DNA of 64,000 nucleotides, from the NCBI GenBank assembly GCA_037178625.1, contig CM074137.1, positions 1-64,000 on the forward strand, in the 5' to 3' direction. This DNA is from Skeletonema tropicum (Eukaryota; Bacillariophyta; Thalassiosirophyceae; Thalassiosirales; Thalassiosiraceae). The position numbers were made by a program, and so were the translations under genes. Below are positions 46,029 through 59,573 of the stretch, piece after piece. The first letter of the stretch is position 1. Each line of letters starts with the position of its first letter. The notes below the pieces were generated by a model, which did no database searches, was not told where the DNA came from, and worked only from the letters and a program-made list of their open reading frames with translations.

Positions 46029-49000
46029 TCTCGGCTGCTCCTCATGCTCATCACATTCTCAAGAATTACTGACCAACGTTACTGATTGGGAATCAATTAC
46101 ATCGAAGGGGTCGTTGCTGCCCCCTTCGACTTGCTGGAAATCTGGAGAAATTATCTCTTTTCTACGCAACAATAGATAGCCACCGTACAACGGCGATGTT
46201 CGTCATGGTCAAGCAATGGACGGGGAAGACGCAGATCGACGTCTAATGATTGACGGAGAGAAGATTTGAATTGAAGCCTCCCATTGTGATGTCTGGCACT
46301 ACTTTTCCGATTGGAAGGGGAGAAGCCAAATGAATATGGTCGAAGCAATATTTCTTTTCATTTCTACTCAAAATCAATTACTTCTTAGTTGGTCTGCGCA
46401 CTTGCCCTTTTCCTGGGACTTCGCCCAAGGAATGTCTTCGTCGACATATTCAAAGTTACCCTATCCTTTCGCGACGGATCCAATCCCCTCCTCTGGCATA
46501 GGACGAGGAGAAGGGGCTAAGGCCTTTGACAAGTTGGAGGGAGATTTGATGTGTCTCTTATATTTACATCGTTGGACGGAGATGCAGAAGCAACAACTGC
46601 GGTGGGAGTCTGCCGGCACTATTGATCGATTTCATCTGAAGATGGGAGAGAGGAAGTTTCCCATTCACGAGGACGTCGTGTTTTTCAGTTGCAGAAATAG
46701 AAAGTGACCTTATAAAAGTGAGTACAAACTTAGTACATAAGTTGATGACATCTCTGAATGCAATCAGTCTCACATCTAACTAACTTTTCTCGGCTGCTCC
46801 TCATGCTCATCACATTCTCAAGAATTACTGACCAACGTTACTGATTGGGAATCAATTACATCGAAGGGGTCGTTGCTGCCCCCTTCGACTTGCTGGAAAT
46901 CTGGAGAAATTATCTCTTTTCTACGCAACAATAGATAGCCACCGTACAACGGCGATGTTCGTCATGGTCAAGCAATGGACGGGGAAGACGCAGATCGACG
47001 TCTAATGATTGACGGAGAGAAGATTTGAATTGAAGCCTCCCATTGTGATGTCTGGCACTACTTTTCCGATTGGAAGGGGAGAAGCCAAATGAATATGGTC
47101 GAAGCAATATTTCTTTTCATTTCTACTCAAAATCAATTACTTCTTAGTTGGTCTGCGCACTTGCCCTTTTCCTGGGACTTCGCCCAAGGAATGTCTTCGT
47201 CGACATATTCAAAGTTACCCTATCCTTTCGCGACGGATCCAATCCCCTCCTCTGGCATAGGACGAGGAGAAGGGGCTAAGGCCTTTGACAAGTTGGAGGG
47301 AGATTTGATGTGTCTCTTATATTTACATCGTTGGACGGAGATGCAGAAGCAACAACTGCGGTGGGAGTCTGCCGGCACTATTGATCGATTTCATCTGAAG
47401 ATGGGAGAGAGGAAGTTTCCCATTCACGAGGACGTCGTGTTTTTCAGTTGCAGAAATAGAAAGTGACCTTATAAAAGTGAGTACAAACTTAGTACATAAG
47501 TTGATGACATCTCTGAATGCAATCAGTCTCACATCTAACTAACTTTTCTCGGCTGCTCCTCATGCTCATCACATTCTCAAGAATTACTGACCAACGTTAC
47601 TGATTGGGAATCAATTACATCGAAGGGGTCGTTGCTGCCCCCTTCGACTTGCTGGAAATCTGGAGAAATTATCTCTTTTCTACGCAACAATAGATAGCCA
47701 CCGTACAACGGCGATGTTCGTCATGGTCAAGCAATGGACGGGGAAGACGCAGATCGACGTCTAATGATTGACGGAGAGAAGATTTGAATTGAAGCCTCCC
47801 ATTGTGATGTCTGGCACTACTTTTCCGATTGGAAGGGGAGAAGCCAAATGAATATGGTCGAAGCAATATTTCTTTTCATTTCTACTCAAAATCAATTACT
47901 TCTTAGTTGGTCTGCGCACTTGCCCTTTTCCTGGGACTTCGCCCAAGGAATGTCTTCGTCGACATATTCAAAGTTACCCTATCCTTTCGCGACGGATCCA
48001 ATCCCCTCCTCTGGCATAGGACGAGGAGAAGGGGCTAAGGCCTTTGACAAGTTGGAGGGAGATTTGATGTGTCTCTTATATTTACATCGTTGGACGGAGA
48101 TGCAGAAGCAACAACTGCGGTGGGAGTCTGCCGGCACTATTGATCGATTTCATCTGAAGATGGGAGAGAGGAAGTTTCCCATTCACGAGGACGTCGTGTT
48201 TTTCAGTTGCAGAAATAGAAAGTGACCTTATAAAAGTGAGTACAAACTTAGTACATAAGTTGATGACATCTCTGAATGCAATCAGTCTCACATCTAACTA
48301 ACTTTTCTCGGCTGCTCCTCATGCTCATCACATTCTCAAGAATTACTGACCAACGTTACTGATTGGGAATCAATTACATCGAAGGGGTCGTTGCTGCCCC
48401 CTTCGACTTGCTGGAAATCTGGAGAAATTATCTCTTTTCTACGCAACAATAGATAGCCACCGTACAACGGCGATGTTCGTCATGGTCAAGCAATGGACGG
48501 GGAAGACGCAGATCGACGTCTAATGATTGACGGAGAGAAGATTTGAATTGAAGCCTCCCATTGTGATGTCTGGCACTACTTTTCCGATTGGAAGGGGAGA
48601 AGCCAAATGAATATGGTCGAAGCAATATTTCTTTTCATTTCTACTCAAAATCAATTACTTCTTAGTTGGTCTGCGCACTTGCCCTTTTCCTGGGACTTCG
48701 CCCAAGGAATGTCTTCGTCGACATATTCAAAGTTACCCTATCCTTTCGCGACGGATCCAATCCCCTCCTCTGGCATAGGACGAGGAGAAGGGGCTAAGGC
48801 CTTTGACAAGTTGGAGGGAGATTTGATGTGTCTCTTATATTTACATCGTTGGACGGAGATGCAGAAGCAACAACTGCGGTGGGAGTCTGCCGGCACTATT
48901 GATCGATTTCATCTGAAGATGGGAGAGAGGAAGTTTCCCATTCACGAGGACGTCGTGTTTTTCAGTTGCAGAAATAGAAAGTGACCTTATAAAAGTGAGT

Positions 49001-49142
49001 ACAAACTTAGTACATAAGTTGATGGCATCTCTGAATGCAATCAGTCTCACATCTAACTAACTTTTCTCGGCTGCTCCTCATGCTCATCACATTCTCAAGA
49101 ATTACTGACCAACGTTACTGATTGGGAATCAATTACATCGAA
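46029..49142 (+). repeat. Alpha array 3 (four units of 759 bp)
   Basis: The recurring 125-codon frame starts at 46330, 47089, 47848 and 48607, exactly 759 bp apart. The last unit ends ACATCGAA and passes into beta at 49143. The final unit shares the GATGGCATC variant (not GATGACATC) with the last units of alpha arrays 1 and 2, so the unit next to beta is always this subtype. Confidence 0.95.
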
Positions 49143-51963
49143 CTTGCAGTCGCCACCTTCCACCTTCCGTATCGAGTCGGATTCTACTGGTAATCCTGCA
49201 GAACAACGGTATTGTCATGTCGAGAGAGTCCCAATGCAAGTTGACCAATTGTTATTTTGGAAAATATGAATCCCAATTTGTTGCCCACTAGATAACTAGC
49301 CATAATGACTTGGCACTTCCTTCTGCGGTAAGAAGATCAAAGATAAACTAGTCACAGCATTTATTGAATGTCCCAAAACGCTTCCTTGAGTTCATTGGCG
49401 CTTCCACATAATGCAGATCTTTCCATCCTTACTATACAGCCCGTCACGTAAATCGATGCTTGGGATGGCAGTTACGTTATGAGTTATGAGGCAAGACGAT
49501 GATAAAATTGCAGTGTTGATGAGGATGACGGATGTAATGTGTATTTGCCCCGCCCGCCTGGTTCTGGTTGAATCTCCAGCCCTCCTCCTCCATTGTTGAT
49601 TCATTCCATCAGCACTCTGTTTTTGAGAGTCATTGCTATCAGCGGCAGAATGAATGTCCACCGTCCACCCTCAGTTGCCTCTCTTATGAGACAATGATAC
49701 AACGTTGTGTGATGCTACATCGCTCGGTGCTCGGTGCCTATGGTACCTGTGCTGCTGTGTTTCCATATTCCCGTTTCTGCCCAAACTTGTCCCGTTTCTG
49801 CCCAAACTTGTCCCGTTTCTGCCCAAACTTGTCCCAGGTTGATATCTCATGCACGCTCATGATGATTTAATAGGTTGAAGATCCAAGCGACGCATTCTTT
49901 CGCAGTCCATGGCAGGTAGTCGCTCGATTTATTGGCCTGTAGAAGTAATTGGGCGTCATAATAGTACTGGAAATCACGTGTGGTGTGGGTGGCACGTCGG
50001 CAGGGTGTGACATGCCGCCGAGACCTAGCGACAAAAGGAGCTTGTATGGCAGGATGGCAGGAGATAATATATCTACAATGGTTGATGGACACTATATCTT
50101 TGATTTGCCTCTCTACAGTAATCTAGCATTCAGCTTAACGGTTGAAAGGGCGAAATATTTGGAGACGGAGCGTGTAGATGCTAATTCGGTTGCACAGTCC
50201 ATCGTCAAAAGTGTCGAAAACTACGACTCCGCCAATAGGTAGGCTTGCTGAATTCAACTTGAACCGAGTTGCTGTTGCAAGAGGTGGGGAGCACAATCAG
50301 GCCCGTTATGATGAGGGAACTTGGGATTCATACTTCCAAGCCCCCGATTTCGACTGGAATATCATCAAGCAGACTGAGCGTCAGTGTATGCTCGTGTTCT
50401 GTGACCTATTCTCTACCGGCTATGCCCATTCTGCTCACTTGCCGTCTTCTATCTATTTGGTGGTCTCCGCCGTGACAATGTTAGTGCTCTCAAAGCGCCC
50501 TACATCTTCCCCCACTTGAGAAATATGAAAAATGAAAGTGTTGCAACTAGAATGACAAAAATTCTCCGCAATAATATTGAGCACGAGCTCCGTCGGAAAA
50601 CGTTGTTCACGTCACGATCGATGAGAAAGGGCAGCATGACCGAGTTCCGGTTACACCGCCCGAGATCTATCTTACGAGGAGGAACTTGCTCGCAGTGGGC
50701 ATACAATTCTACCCGCCAACACCTTTGGAGAAGACAATGCTTCTATGGGCATCAGAAGAGCATCCCACCAAGAAGCAGAAGGCCACGGCAAGTACCCCTC
50801 CAGAATCAGAGACAGCCAATGCAGGTACCACCTAACAATCAGCCTACAATACCGTTGTGGCTAATGCCATCAAATCTACAGGGAACAATAAGACTGGTGG
50901 TGTTACTGTCCTGACTGAGTTGGAGAGGTTTGTGGAAGTTGGCACCATTAGTAAAAAACAAAAGGATTTTCTTAGTGCCGGCAGTGTGGGGCTTGTTTCA
51001 AAGTCCATCCTCAATGATATATGAAGAATGATTTGATTATTGGACTCCCTGATTATAATTCCCTGGGGTCTGAAGGGGCTAGGTATTGCAGGGGAGTGAC
51101 TGCTACTGCCATGGTCATCACTGCCGAGCAGTGGAAGGAGTTGTGCAATTTGGAGCCGACCGATCTCGATAATGATATCAATCGCAGGTTGTCGACCTTG
51201 AAGTGCAAGCACAGCTTCATCAAAGCGACAAAAGAAGCAAGGCAACATCAAGTATTCACAGTCTTGCCGAGAGAATTCAAAAGTTATGAAGAAACGGAAA
51301 GACGATGGTATGAGTGATTTAGAGACTAAGAACAAAATTCTTCGTGAGATTGGAATTCAAAGTGGACAGCAATCACTCCGTGATGTATTTTCTCGGAGAA
51401 GTTCTAGTACGTAGTTAATTGTTACTCCTATGTAATAGTTCAAAGTGGACAGCAATCACTCTGTGATATTGCTTGCTGGACCTGGCTGTGGCACGTGTAT
51501 TATTGCTCTAGTAATAGGATGGATATCTACGAGTACTTGAATTTACTTTACTTTGACTTCTAAGTACTCCCCCTCCATGCATGCATTCATTTCTATTCAT
51601 TTCCCACTTGGGAAGTTTGGCAATCTCCGCTGCCGAGGGGCCAGTGGAACGGACAGCCTTGGCTTCAGTAACGGCATCATTGAAAGACTTTACACTTCTG
51701 AAAATGCAGCCAATGATGCATGACGAGTGAATATACGAATCATGATTCAGTCATGACCATGGCGCATAAACTAACAAAGTCACCAGAACTGCCAAGAGGA
51801 ATTACTTGCAAACTCAACCAGGATGACCAATCACCTAGGCCTCTCCTTGATGCTGCTGCCCAATTTCGATAGCTACATTTCCATCCTCTGCACCCACTAC
51901 ACCACTTCCAACGACACAAACTGAAAGTAACACTGGTTGATCGCATCCACGATAATCCAAGCG
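49143..51963 (+). repeat. Higher-order unit beta-delta-B-epsilon, copy 2
   Basis: Beta 49143-49881 (three minisatellite units), delta 49882-50259, B 50260-51080 and epsilon 51081-51963. The B segment carries the same recombinase-like frame breaks as the copy at 42948 (one A fewer in the AGTAAAAAAC run near 50950), so the damage predates amplification. Confidence 0.93.
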
Positions 51964-54805
51964 CTTGCAGTCGCCACCTTCCACCTTCCGTATCGAGTCG
52001 GATTCTACTGGTAATCCTGCAGAACAACGGTATTGTCATGTCGAGAGAGTCCCAATGCAAGTTGACCAATTGTTATTTTGGAAAATATGAATCCCAATTT
52101 GTTGCCCACTAGATAACTAGCCATAATGACTTGGCACTTCCTTCTGCGGTAAGAAGATCAAAGATAAACTAGTCACAGCATTTATTGAATGTCCCAAAAC
52201 GCTTCCTTGAGTTCATTGGCGCTTCCACATAATGCAGATCTTTCCATCCTTACTATACAGCCCGTCACGTAAATCGATGCTTGGGATGGCAGTTACGTTA
52301 TGAGTTATGAGGCAAGACGATGATAAAATTGCAGTGTTGATGAGGATGACGGATGTAATGTGTATTTGCCCCGCCCGCCTGGTTCTGGTTGAATCTCCAG
52401 CCCTCCTCCTCCATTGTTGATTCATTCCATCAGCACTCTGTTTTTGAGAGTCATTGCTATCAGCGGCAGAATGAATGTCCACCGTCCACCCTCAGTTGCC
52501 TCTCTTATGAGACAATGATACAACGTTGTGTGATGCTACATCGCTCGGTGCTCGGTGCCTATGGTACCTGTGCTGCTGTGTTTCCATATTCCCGTTTCTG
52601 CCCAAACTTGTCCCGTTTCTGCCCAAACTTGTCCCGTTTCTGCCCAAACTTGTCCCGTTTCTGCCCAAACTTGTCCCAGGTTGATATCTCATGCACGCTC
52701 ATGATGATTTAATAGGTTGAAGATCCAAGCGACGCATTCTTTCGCAGTCCATGGCAGGTAGTCGCTCGATTTATTGGCCTGTAGAAGTAATTGGGCGTCA
52801 TAATAGTACTGGAAATCACGTGTGGTGTGGGTGGCACGTCGGCAGGGTGTGACATGCCGCCGAGACCTAGCGACAAAAGGAGCTTGTATGGCAGGATGGC
52901 AGGAGATAATATATCTACAATGGTTGATGGACACTATATCTTTGATTTGCCTCTCTACAGTAATCTAGCATTCAGCTTAACGGTTGAAAGGGCGAAATAT
53001 TTGGAGACGGAGCGTGTAGATGCTAATTCGGTTGCACAGTCCATCGTCAAAAGTGTCGAAAACTACGACTCCGCCAATAGGTAGGCTTGCTGAATTCAAC
53101 TTGAACCGAGTTGCTGTTGCAAGAGGTGGGGAGCACAATCAGGCCCGTTATGATGAGGGAACTTGGGATTCATACTTCCAAGCCCCCGATTTCGACTGGA
53201 ATATCATCAAGCAGACTGAGCGTCAGTGTATGCTCGTGTTCTGTGACCTATTCTCTACCGGCTATGCCCATTCTGCTCACTTGCCGTCTTCTATCTATTT
53301 GGTGGTCTCCGCCGTGACAATGTTAGTGCTCTCAAAGCGCCCTACATCTTCCCCCACTTGAGAAATATGAAAAATGAAAGTGTTGCAACTAGAATGACAA
53401 AAATTCTCCGCAATAATATTGAGCACGAGCTCCGTCGGAAAACGTTGTTCACGTCACGATCGATGAGAAAGGGCAGCATGACCGAGTTCCGGTTACACCG
53501 CCCGAGATCTATCTTACGAGGAGGAACTTGCTCGCAGTGGGCATACAATTCTACCCGCCAACACCTTTGGAGAAGACAATGCTTCTATGGGCATCAGAAG
53601 AGCATCCCACCAAGAAGCAGAAGGCCACGGCAAGTACCCCTCCAGAATCAGAGACAGCCAATGCAGGTACCACCTAACAATCAGCCTACAATACCGTTGT
53701 GGCTAATGCCATCAAATCTACAGGGAACAATAAGACTGGTGGTGTTACTGTCCTGACTGAGTTGGAGAGGTTTGTGGAAGTTGGCACCATTAGTAAAAAA
53801 CAAAAGGATTTTCTTAGTGCCGGCAGTGTGGGGCTTGTTTCAAAGTCCATCCTCAATGATATATGAAGAATGATTTGATTATTGGACTCCCTGATTATAA
53901 TTCCCTGGGGTCTGAAGGGGCTAGGTATTGCAGGGGAGTGACTGCTACTGCCATGGTCATCACTGCCGAGCAGTGGAAGGAGTTGTGCAATTTGGAGCCG
54001 ACCGATCTCGATAATGATATCAATCGCAGGTTGTCGACCTTGAAGTGCAAGCACAGCTTCATCAAAGCGACAAAAGAAGCAAGGCAACATCAAGTATTCA
54101 CAGTCTTGCCGAGAGAATTCAAAAGTTATGAAGAAACGGAAAGACGATGGTATGAGTGATTTAGAGACTAAGAACAAAATTCTTCGTGAGATTGGAATTC
54201 AAAGTGGACAGCAATCACTCCGTGATGTATTTTCTCGGAGAAGTTCTAGTACGTAGTTAATTGTTACTCCTATGTAATAGTTCAAAGTGGACAGCAATCA
54301 CTCTGTGATATTGCTTGCTGGACCTGGCTGTGGCACGTGTATTATTGCTCTAGTAATAGGATGGATATCTACGAGTACTTGAATTTACTTTACTTTGACT
54401 TCTAAGTACTCCCCCTCCATGCATGCATTCATTTCTATTCATTTCCCACTTGGGAAGTTTGGCAATCTCCGCTGCCGAGGGGCCAGTGGAACGGACAGCC
54501 TTGGCTTCAGTAACGGCATCATTGAAAGACTTTACACTTCTGAAAATGCAGCCAATGATGCATGACGAGTGAATATACGAATCATGATTCAGTCATGACC
54601 ATGGCGCATAAACTAACAAAGTCACCAGAACTGCCAAGAGGAATTACTTGCAAACTCAACCAGGATGACCAATCACCTAGGCCTCTCCTTGATGCTGCTG
54701 CCCAATTTCGATAGCTACATTTCCATCCTCTGCACCCACTACACCACTTCCAACGACACAAACTGAAAGTAACACTGGTTGATCGCATCCACGATAATCC
54801 AAGCG
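51964..54805 (+). repeat. Higher-order unit beta-delta-B-epsilon, copy 3
   Basis: Beta 51964-52723 (four minisatellite units), delta 52724-53101, B 53102-53922, epsilon 53923-54805. Total 2842 bp. Confidence 0.93.
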
Positions 54806-57648
54806 CTTGCAGTCGCCACCTTCCACCTTCCGTATCGAGTCGGATTCTACTGGTAATCCTGCAGAACAACGGTATTGTCATGTCGAGAGAGTCCCAATGC
54901 AAGTTGACCAATTGTTATTTTGGAAAATATGAATCCCAATTTGTTGCCCACTAGATAACTAGCCATAATGACTTGGCACTTCCTTCTGCGGTAAGAAGAT
55001 CAAAGATAAACTAGTCACAGCATTTATTGAATGTCCCAAAACGCTTCCTTGAGTTCATTGGCGCTTCCACATAATGCAGATCTTTCCATCCTTACTATAC
55101 AGCCCGTCACGTAAATCGATGCTTGGGATGGCAGTTACGTTATGAGTTATGAGGCAAGACGATGATAAAATTGCAGTGTTGATGAGGATGACGGATGTAA
55201 TGTGTATTTGCCCCGCCCGCCTGGTTCTGGTTGAATCTCCAGCCCTCCTCCTCCATTGTTGATTCATTCCATCAGCACTCTGTTTTTGAGAGTCATTGCT
55301 ATCAGCGGCAGAATGAATGTCCACCGTCCACCCTCAGTTGCCTCTCTTATGAGACAATGATACAACGTTGTGTGATGCTACCATCGCTCGGTGCTCGGTG
55401 CCTATGGTACCTGTGCTGCTGTGTTTCCATATTCCCGTTTCTGCCCAAACTTGTCCCGTTTCTGCCCAAACTTGTCCCGTTTCTGCCCAAACTTGTCCCG
55501 TTTCTGCCCAAACTTGTCCCAGGTTGATATCTCATGCACGCTCATGATGATTTAATAGGTTGAAGATCCAAGCGACGCATTCTTTCGCAGTCCATGGCAG
55601 GTAGTCGCTCGATTTATTGGCCTGTAGAAGTAATTGGGCGTCATAATAGTACTGGAAATCACGTGTGGTGTGGGTGGCACGTCGGCAGGGTGTGACATGC
55701 CGCCGAGACCTAGCGACAAAAGGAGCTTGTATGGCAGGATGGCAGGAGATAATATATCTACAATGGTTGATGGACACTATATCTTTGATTTGCCTCTCTA
55801 CAGTAATCTAGCATTCAGCTTAACGGTTGAAAGGGCGAAATATTTGGAGACGGAGCGTGTAGATGCTAATTCGGTTGCACAGTCCATCGTCAAAAGTGTC
55901 GAAAACTACGACTCCGCCAATAGGTAGGCTTGCTGAATTCAACTTGAACCGAGTTGCTGTTGCAAGAGGTGGGGAGCACAATCAGGCCCGTTATGATGAG
56001 GGAACTTGGGATTCATACTTCCAAGCCCCCGATTTCGACTGGAATATCATCAAGCAGACTGAGCGTCAGTGTATGCTCGTGTTCTGTGACCTATTCTCTA
56101 CCGGCTATGCCCATTCTGCTCACTTGCCGTCTTCTATCTATTTGGTGGTCTCCGCCGTGACAATGTTAGTGCTCTCAAAGCGCCCTACATCTTCCCCCAC
56201 TTGAGAAATATGAAAAATGAAAGTGTTGCAACTAGAATGACAAAAATTCTCCGCAATAATATTGAGCACGAGCTCCGTCGGAAAACGTTGTTCACGTCAC
56301 GATCGATGAGAAAGGGCAGCATGACCGAGTTCCGGTTACACCGCCCGAGATCTATCTTACGAGGAGGAACTTGCTCGCAGTGGGCATACAATTCTACCCG
56401 CCAACACCTTTGGAGAAGACAATGCTTCTATGGGCATCAGAAGAGCATCCCACCAAGAAGCAGAAGGCCACGGCAAGTACCCCTCCAGAATCAGAGACAG
56501 CCAATGCAGGTACCACCTAACAATCAGCCTACAATACCGTTGTGGCTAATGCCATCAAATCTACAGGGAACAATAAGACTGGTGGTGTTACTGTCCTGAC
56601 TGAGTTGGAGAGGTTTGTGGAAGTTGGCACCATTAGTAAAAAACAAAAGGATTTTCTTAGTGCCGGCAGTGTGGGGCTTGTTTCAAAGTCCATCCTCAAT
56701 GATATATGAAGAATGATTTGATTATTGGACTCCCTGATTATAATTCCCTGGGGTCTGAAGGGGCTAGGTATTGCAGGGGAGTGACTGCTACTGCCATGGT
56801 CATCACTGCCGAGCAGTGGAAGGAGTTGTGCAATTTGGAGCCGACCGATCTCGATAATGATATCAATCGCAGGTTGTCGACCTTGAAGTGCAAGCACAGC
56901 TTCATCAAAGCGACAAAAGAAGCAAGGCAACATCAAGTATTCACAGTCTTGCCGAGAGAATTCAAAAGTTATGAAGAAACGGAAAGACGATGGTATGAGT
57001 GATTTAGAGACTAAGAACAAAATTCTTCGTGAGATTGGAATTCAAAGTGGACAGCAATCACTCCGTGATGTATTTTCTCGGAGAAGTTCTAGTACGTAGT
57101 TAATTGTTACTCCTATGTAATAGTTCAAAGTGGACAGCAATCACTCTGTGATATTGCTTGCTGGACCTGGCTGTGGCACGTGTATTATTGCTCTAGTAAT
57201 AGGATGGATATCTACGAGTACTTGAATTTACTTTACTTTGACTTCTAAGTACTCCCCCTCCATGCATGCATTCATTTCTATTCATTTCCCACTTGGGAAG
57301 TTTGGCAATCTCCGCTGCCGAGGGGCCAGTGGAACGGACAGCCTTGGCTTCAGTAACGGCATCATTGAAAGACTTTACACTTCTGAAAATGCAGCCAATG
57401 ATGCATGACGAGTGAATATACGAATCATGATTCAGTCATGACCATGGCGCATAAACTAACAAAGTCACCAGAACTGCCAAGAGGAATTACTTGCAAACTC
57501 AACCAGGATGACCAATCACCTAGGCCTCTCCTTGATGCTGCTGCCCAATTTCGATAGCTACATTTCCATCCTCTGCACCCACTACACCACTTCCAACGAC
57601 ACAAACTGAAAGTAACACTGGTTGATCGCATCCACGATAATCCAAGCG
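54806..57648 (+). repeat. Higher-order unit beta-delta-B-epsilon, copy 4
   Basis: Beta 54806-55566 (four minisatellite units and one extra C in GCTACCATCG near 55381), delta 55567-55944, B 55945-56765, epsilon 56766-57648. Confidence 0.93.
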
Positions 57649-57695
57649 CTTGCAGTCGCCACCTTCCACCTTCCGTATCGAGTCGGATTCTACTG
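57649..57695 (+). repeat. Beta module, copy 8, left fragment
   Basis: The first 47 bp of beta, cut after TTCTACTG by element 2. The module resumes at 62498. Confidence 0.92.
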
Positions 57696-58095
57696 CCTCT
57701 GAAACTGGAATATTGTGTTTTTGCAGTTTAATTTTGTTGTATCAGAATATATTCTGATTTGACAGAATCTTTTCCGATTTGTCAGAATTTTATTCTGACA
57801 AATCAGAATATATTCTGATTTAGTGCATTCATCAGAATTGAGATGCTGTCACATCAGATTTTTTTGTTCTCATCGGCCAAGCGCTGTTGGAATAGGTTCT
57901 GGGCTCATTTTTTAAGTGCCCTTTATCAAACACTCCCATTACTATTTGGGATGTTTTTGTCATGTGTGTAGCAAATGCGTCTAAGACCGAAGAAAGAAGG
58001 ACAGAAATCCAAATGTGACCCTTTCCCTGCTTCTCCTGATAGATGTGCAACGTCGTTTATGAATATGTACAGCATTTTCAAAATAAATAACGACC

Positions 58096-58281
58096 ATGGC
58101 GTCCACAACTCCGCCCTTGCTACCTTCGCCGCCGATGGGTGCATCACCCCAAAGCGCCGCCAACATCCACATAGAGTCGTTATCTACCGATGATGCTCAA
58201 GGAATAAACCGCCTCCTGCATTCATCTTTGTTTTGGGCCCTTCGACATATTATCTTGTGTCCGTTGATGAAAATAAAATAA
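58096..58281 (+). CDS. Short Pro/Ser-rich frame in element 2
   Basis: An ATG at 58096 opens 61 codons (MASTTPPLLPSPPMGASPQS...). It lies about 400 bp inside the element in a position comparable to the leader of element 1. It could be a first exon of the element gene that ends at 62248; no homology is recognised. Confidence 0.25.
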   Translation: MASTTPPLLPSPPMGASPQSAANIHIESLSTDDAQGINRLLHSSLFWALRHIILCPLMKIK

Positions 58282-58525
58282 CGATCTTCTTCACATGCAC
58301 GATAACATCTTCATGGACCGTGCTCGCCTACAGTGTTACACACCAATAATATCGGCGATTCAACAATATTATGAGCACTTGCGGCGTGATCATCGGCTGG
58401 GGTCACTGATAATGCTTATCTATCATTTACAAAGACATGCGTGATTATTTATTTTGATCGGCATAGTCCACGTACATATTGCCAGAAGTGGCAGTAACAG
58501 CACTTGGGGATTGATGCTCTCTGTT

Positions 58526-59280
58526 TGGAGGTACGTGTGCTCTTTCATATTTTTATTTAATTTGATCACAAATACAACGCCATTGTCCTCGCCACTAAAA
58601 TTAATCATTTTGTTGTCTCCCCCCTCCCCAACTTTGTTATTTAACAGACGACATCATTTATTAATTCGACAGATCCACTCCCCCTCCGCCTCCACTGTTA
58701 TCCAATCAGACGGAATCACTCGGCTACTTTGTTTTGATCATCTACACCACAGAGTTTTACTCAGATATTATACAACTGAAGCATCAAATCAACCGAAGTT
58801 TGTGTTTGGGGGGGATTCTTTTATATATAGCAACTCGTCAAGATTGTCTGCCACATCGACATAGATGTGCCCGACGAAAGGTGGAAGCTACGTGCGAGAA
58901 ACTAATCCCGGGAGTTATAAGACGGACTGCACTGGACTTGAAGCTATCTAAAGATCCCCTCTGTTCTAAGAAGTGATTAACTTTGCAAGTTGGAGTCCTT
59001 TCAGCCGTCATACTGAAACCTCTTTCTTTCACCGCACTTTTGGGACGCACAGCTGAACGTTGGGACGGTGACTCCTTATTGTGCCATCTGAGATATTGAT
59101 CATTATGAGCGTTGCACGAACGAACCGTTGAGCTGCTATATGGAGGACGAAACCTCTTGGCAGATTTGGTAATAATATTATTGCAGCAATGGGTCCCTTC
59201 TTGGAACGATTAACTTTGAGGTACGTGCTATTCAATATTTCTTATTTAGTTTGTTCACAAATGCTAAGCCATTGTCTAAC
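58526..59280 (+). repeat. Duplicated splice-donor segment in element 2
   Basis: GGAG|GTACGTG at 58527-58537 and GAG|GTACGTG at 59218-59227 are followed by similar AT-rich sequence. In both it runs TTTCA or TTCAA, TATTT, TTATTTA, TTTG.TCACAAAT, then GCCATTGTC, over about 60 bp. They look like duplicated donors plus intron starts. A frame after the second copy (59251-59484) encodes CSSCTHHPHW, a possible metal-binding cluster. Confidence 0.55.
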
Positions 59281-59573
59281 ATGGGTGAGTTTGTTGCTCT
59301 CTATTATGATAAAACTCCCAAATTGGAAGTGGAATGCTCTTCGTGCACACATCATCCTCATTGGCTGAGATGGCATTCAATTGAAGGAGGAAGCATCTAT
59401 TTCTGTTCTACTGTGGAAACCGATTGTTCATCACAGATGTCATTACTTGTCTACTTGACTGGAGTCTCTTCAGTTGTGCTTTAAGAAGTCTCTTCAGATG
59501 TGCGTTGGTGGGAGCAGCAGCACTCCTTCCCTTGCAATACCTCAATTGCAGATGTCATTACTCGTCTATGGTA

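Noticed and set aside
33819..49050. Recurring 125-, 69- and 65-codon frames in alpha modules
   Set aside because: Overlapping frames on both strands repeat with the unit, none with recognisable protein features; conservation is explained by near-identity of the DNA copies.
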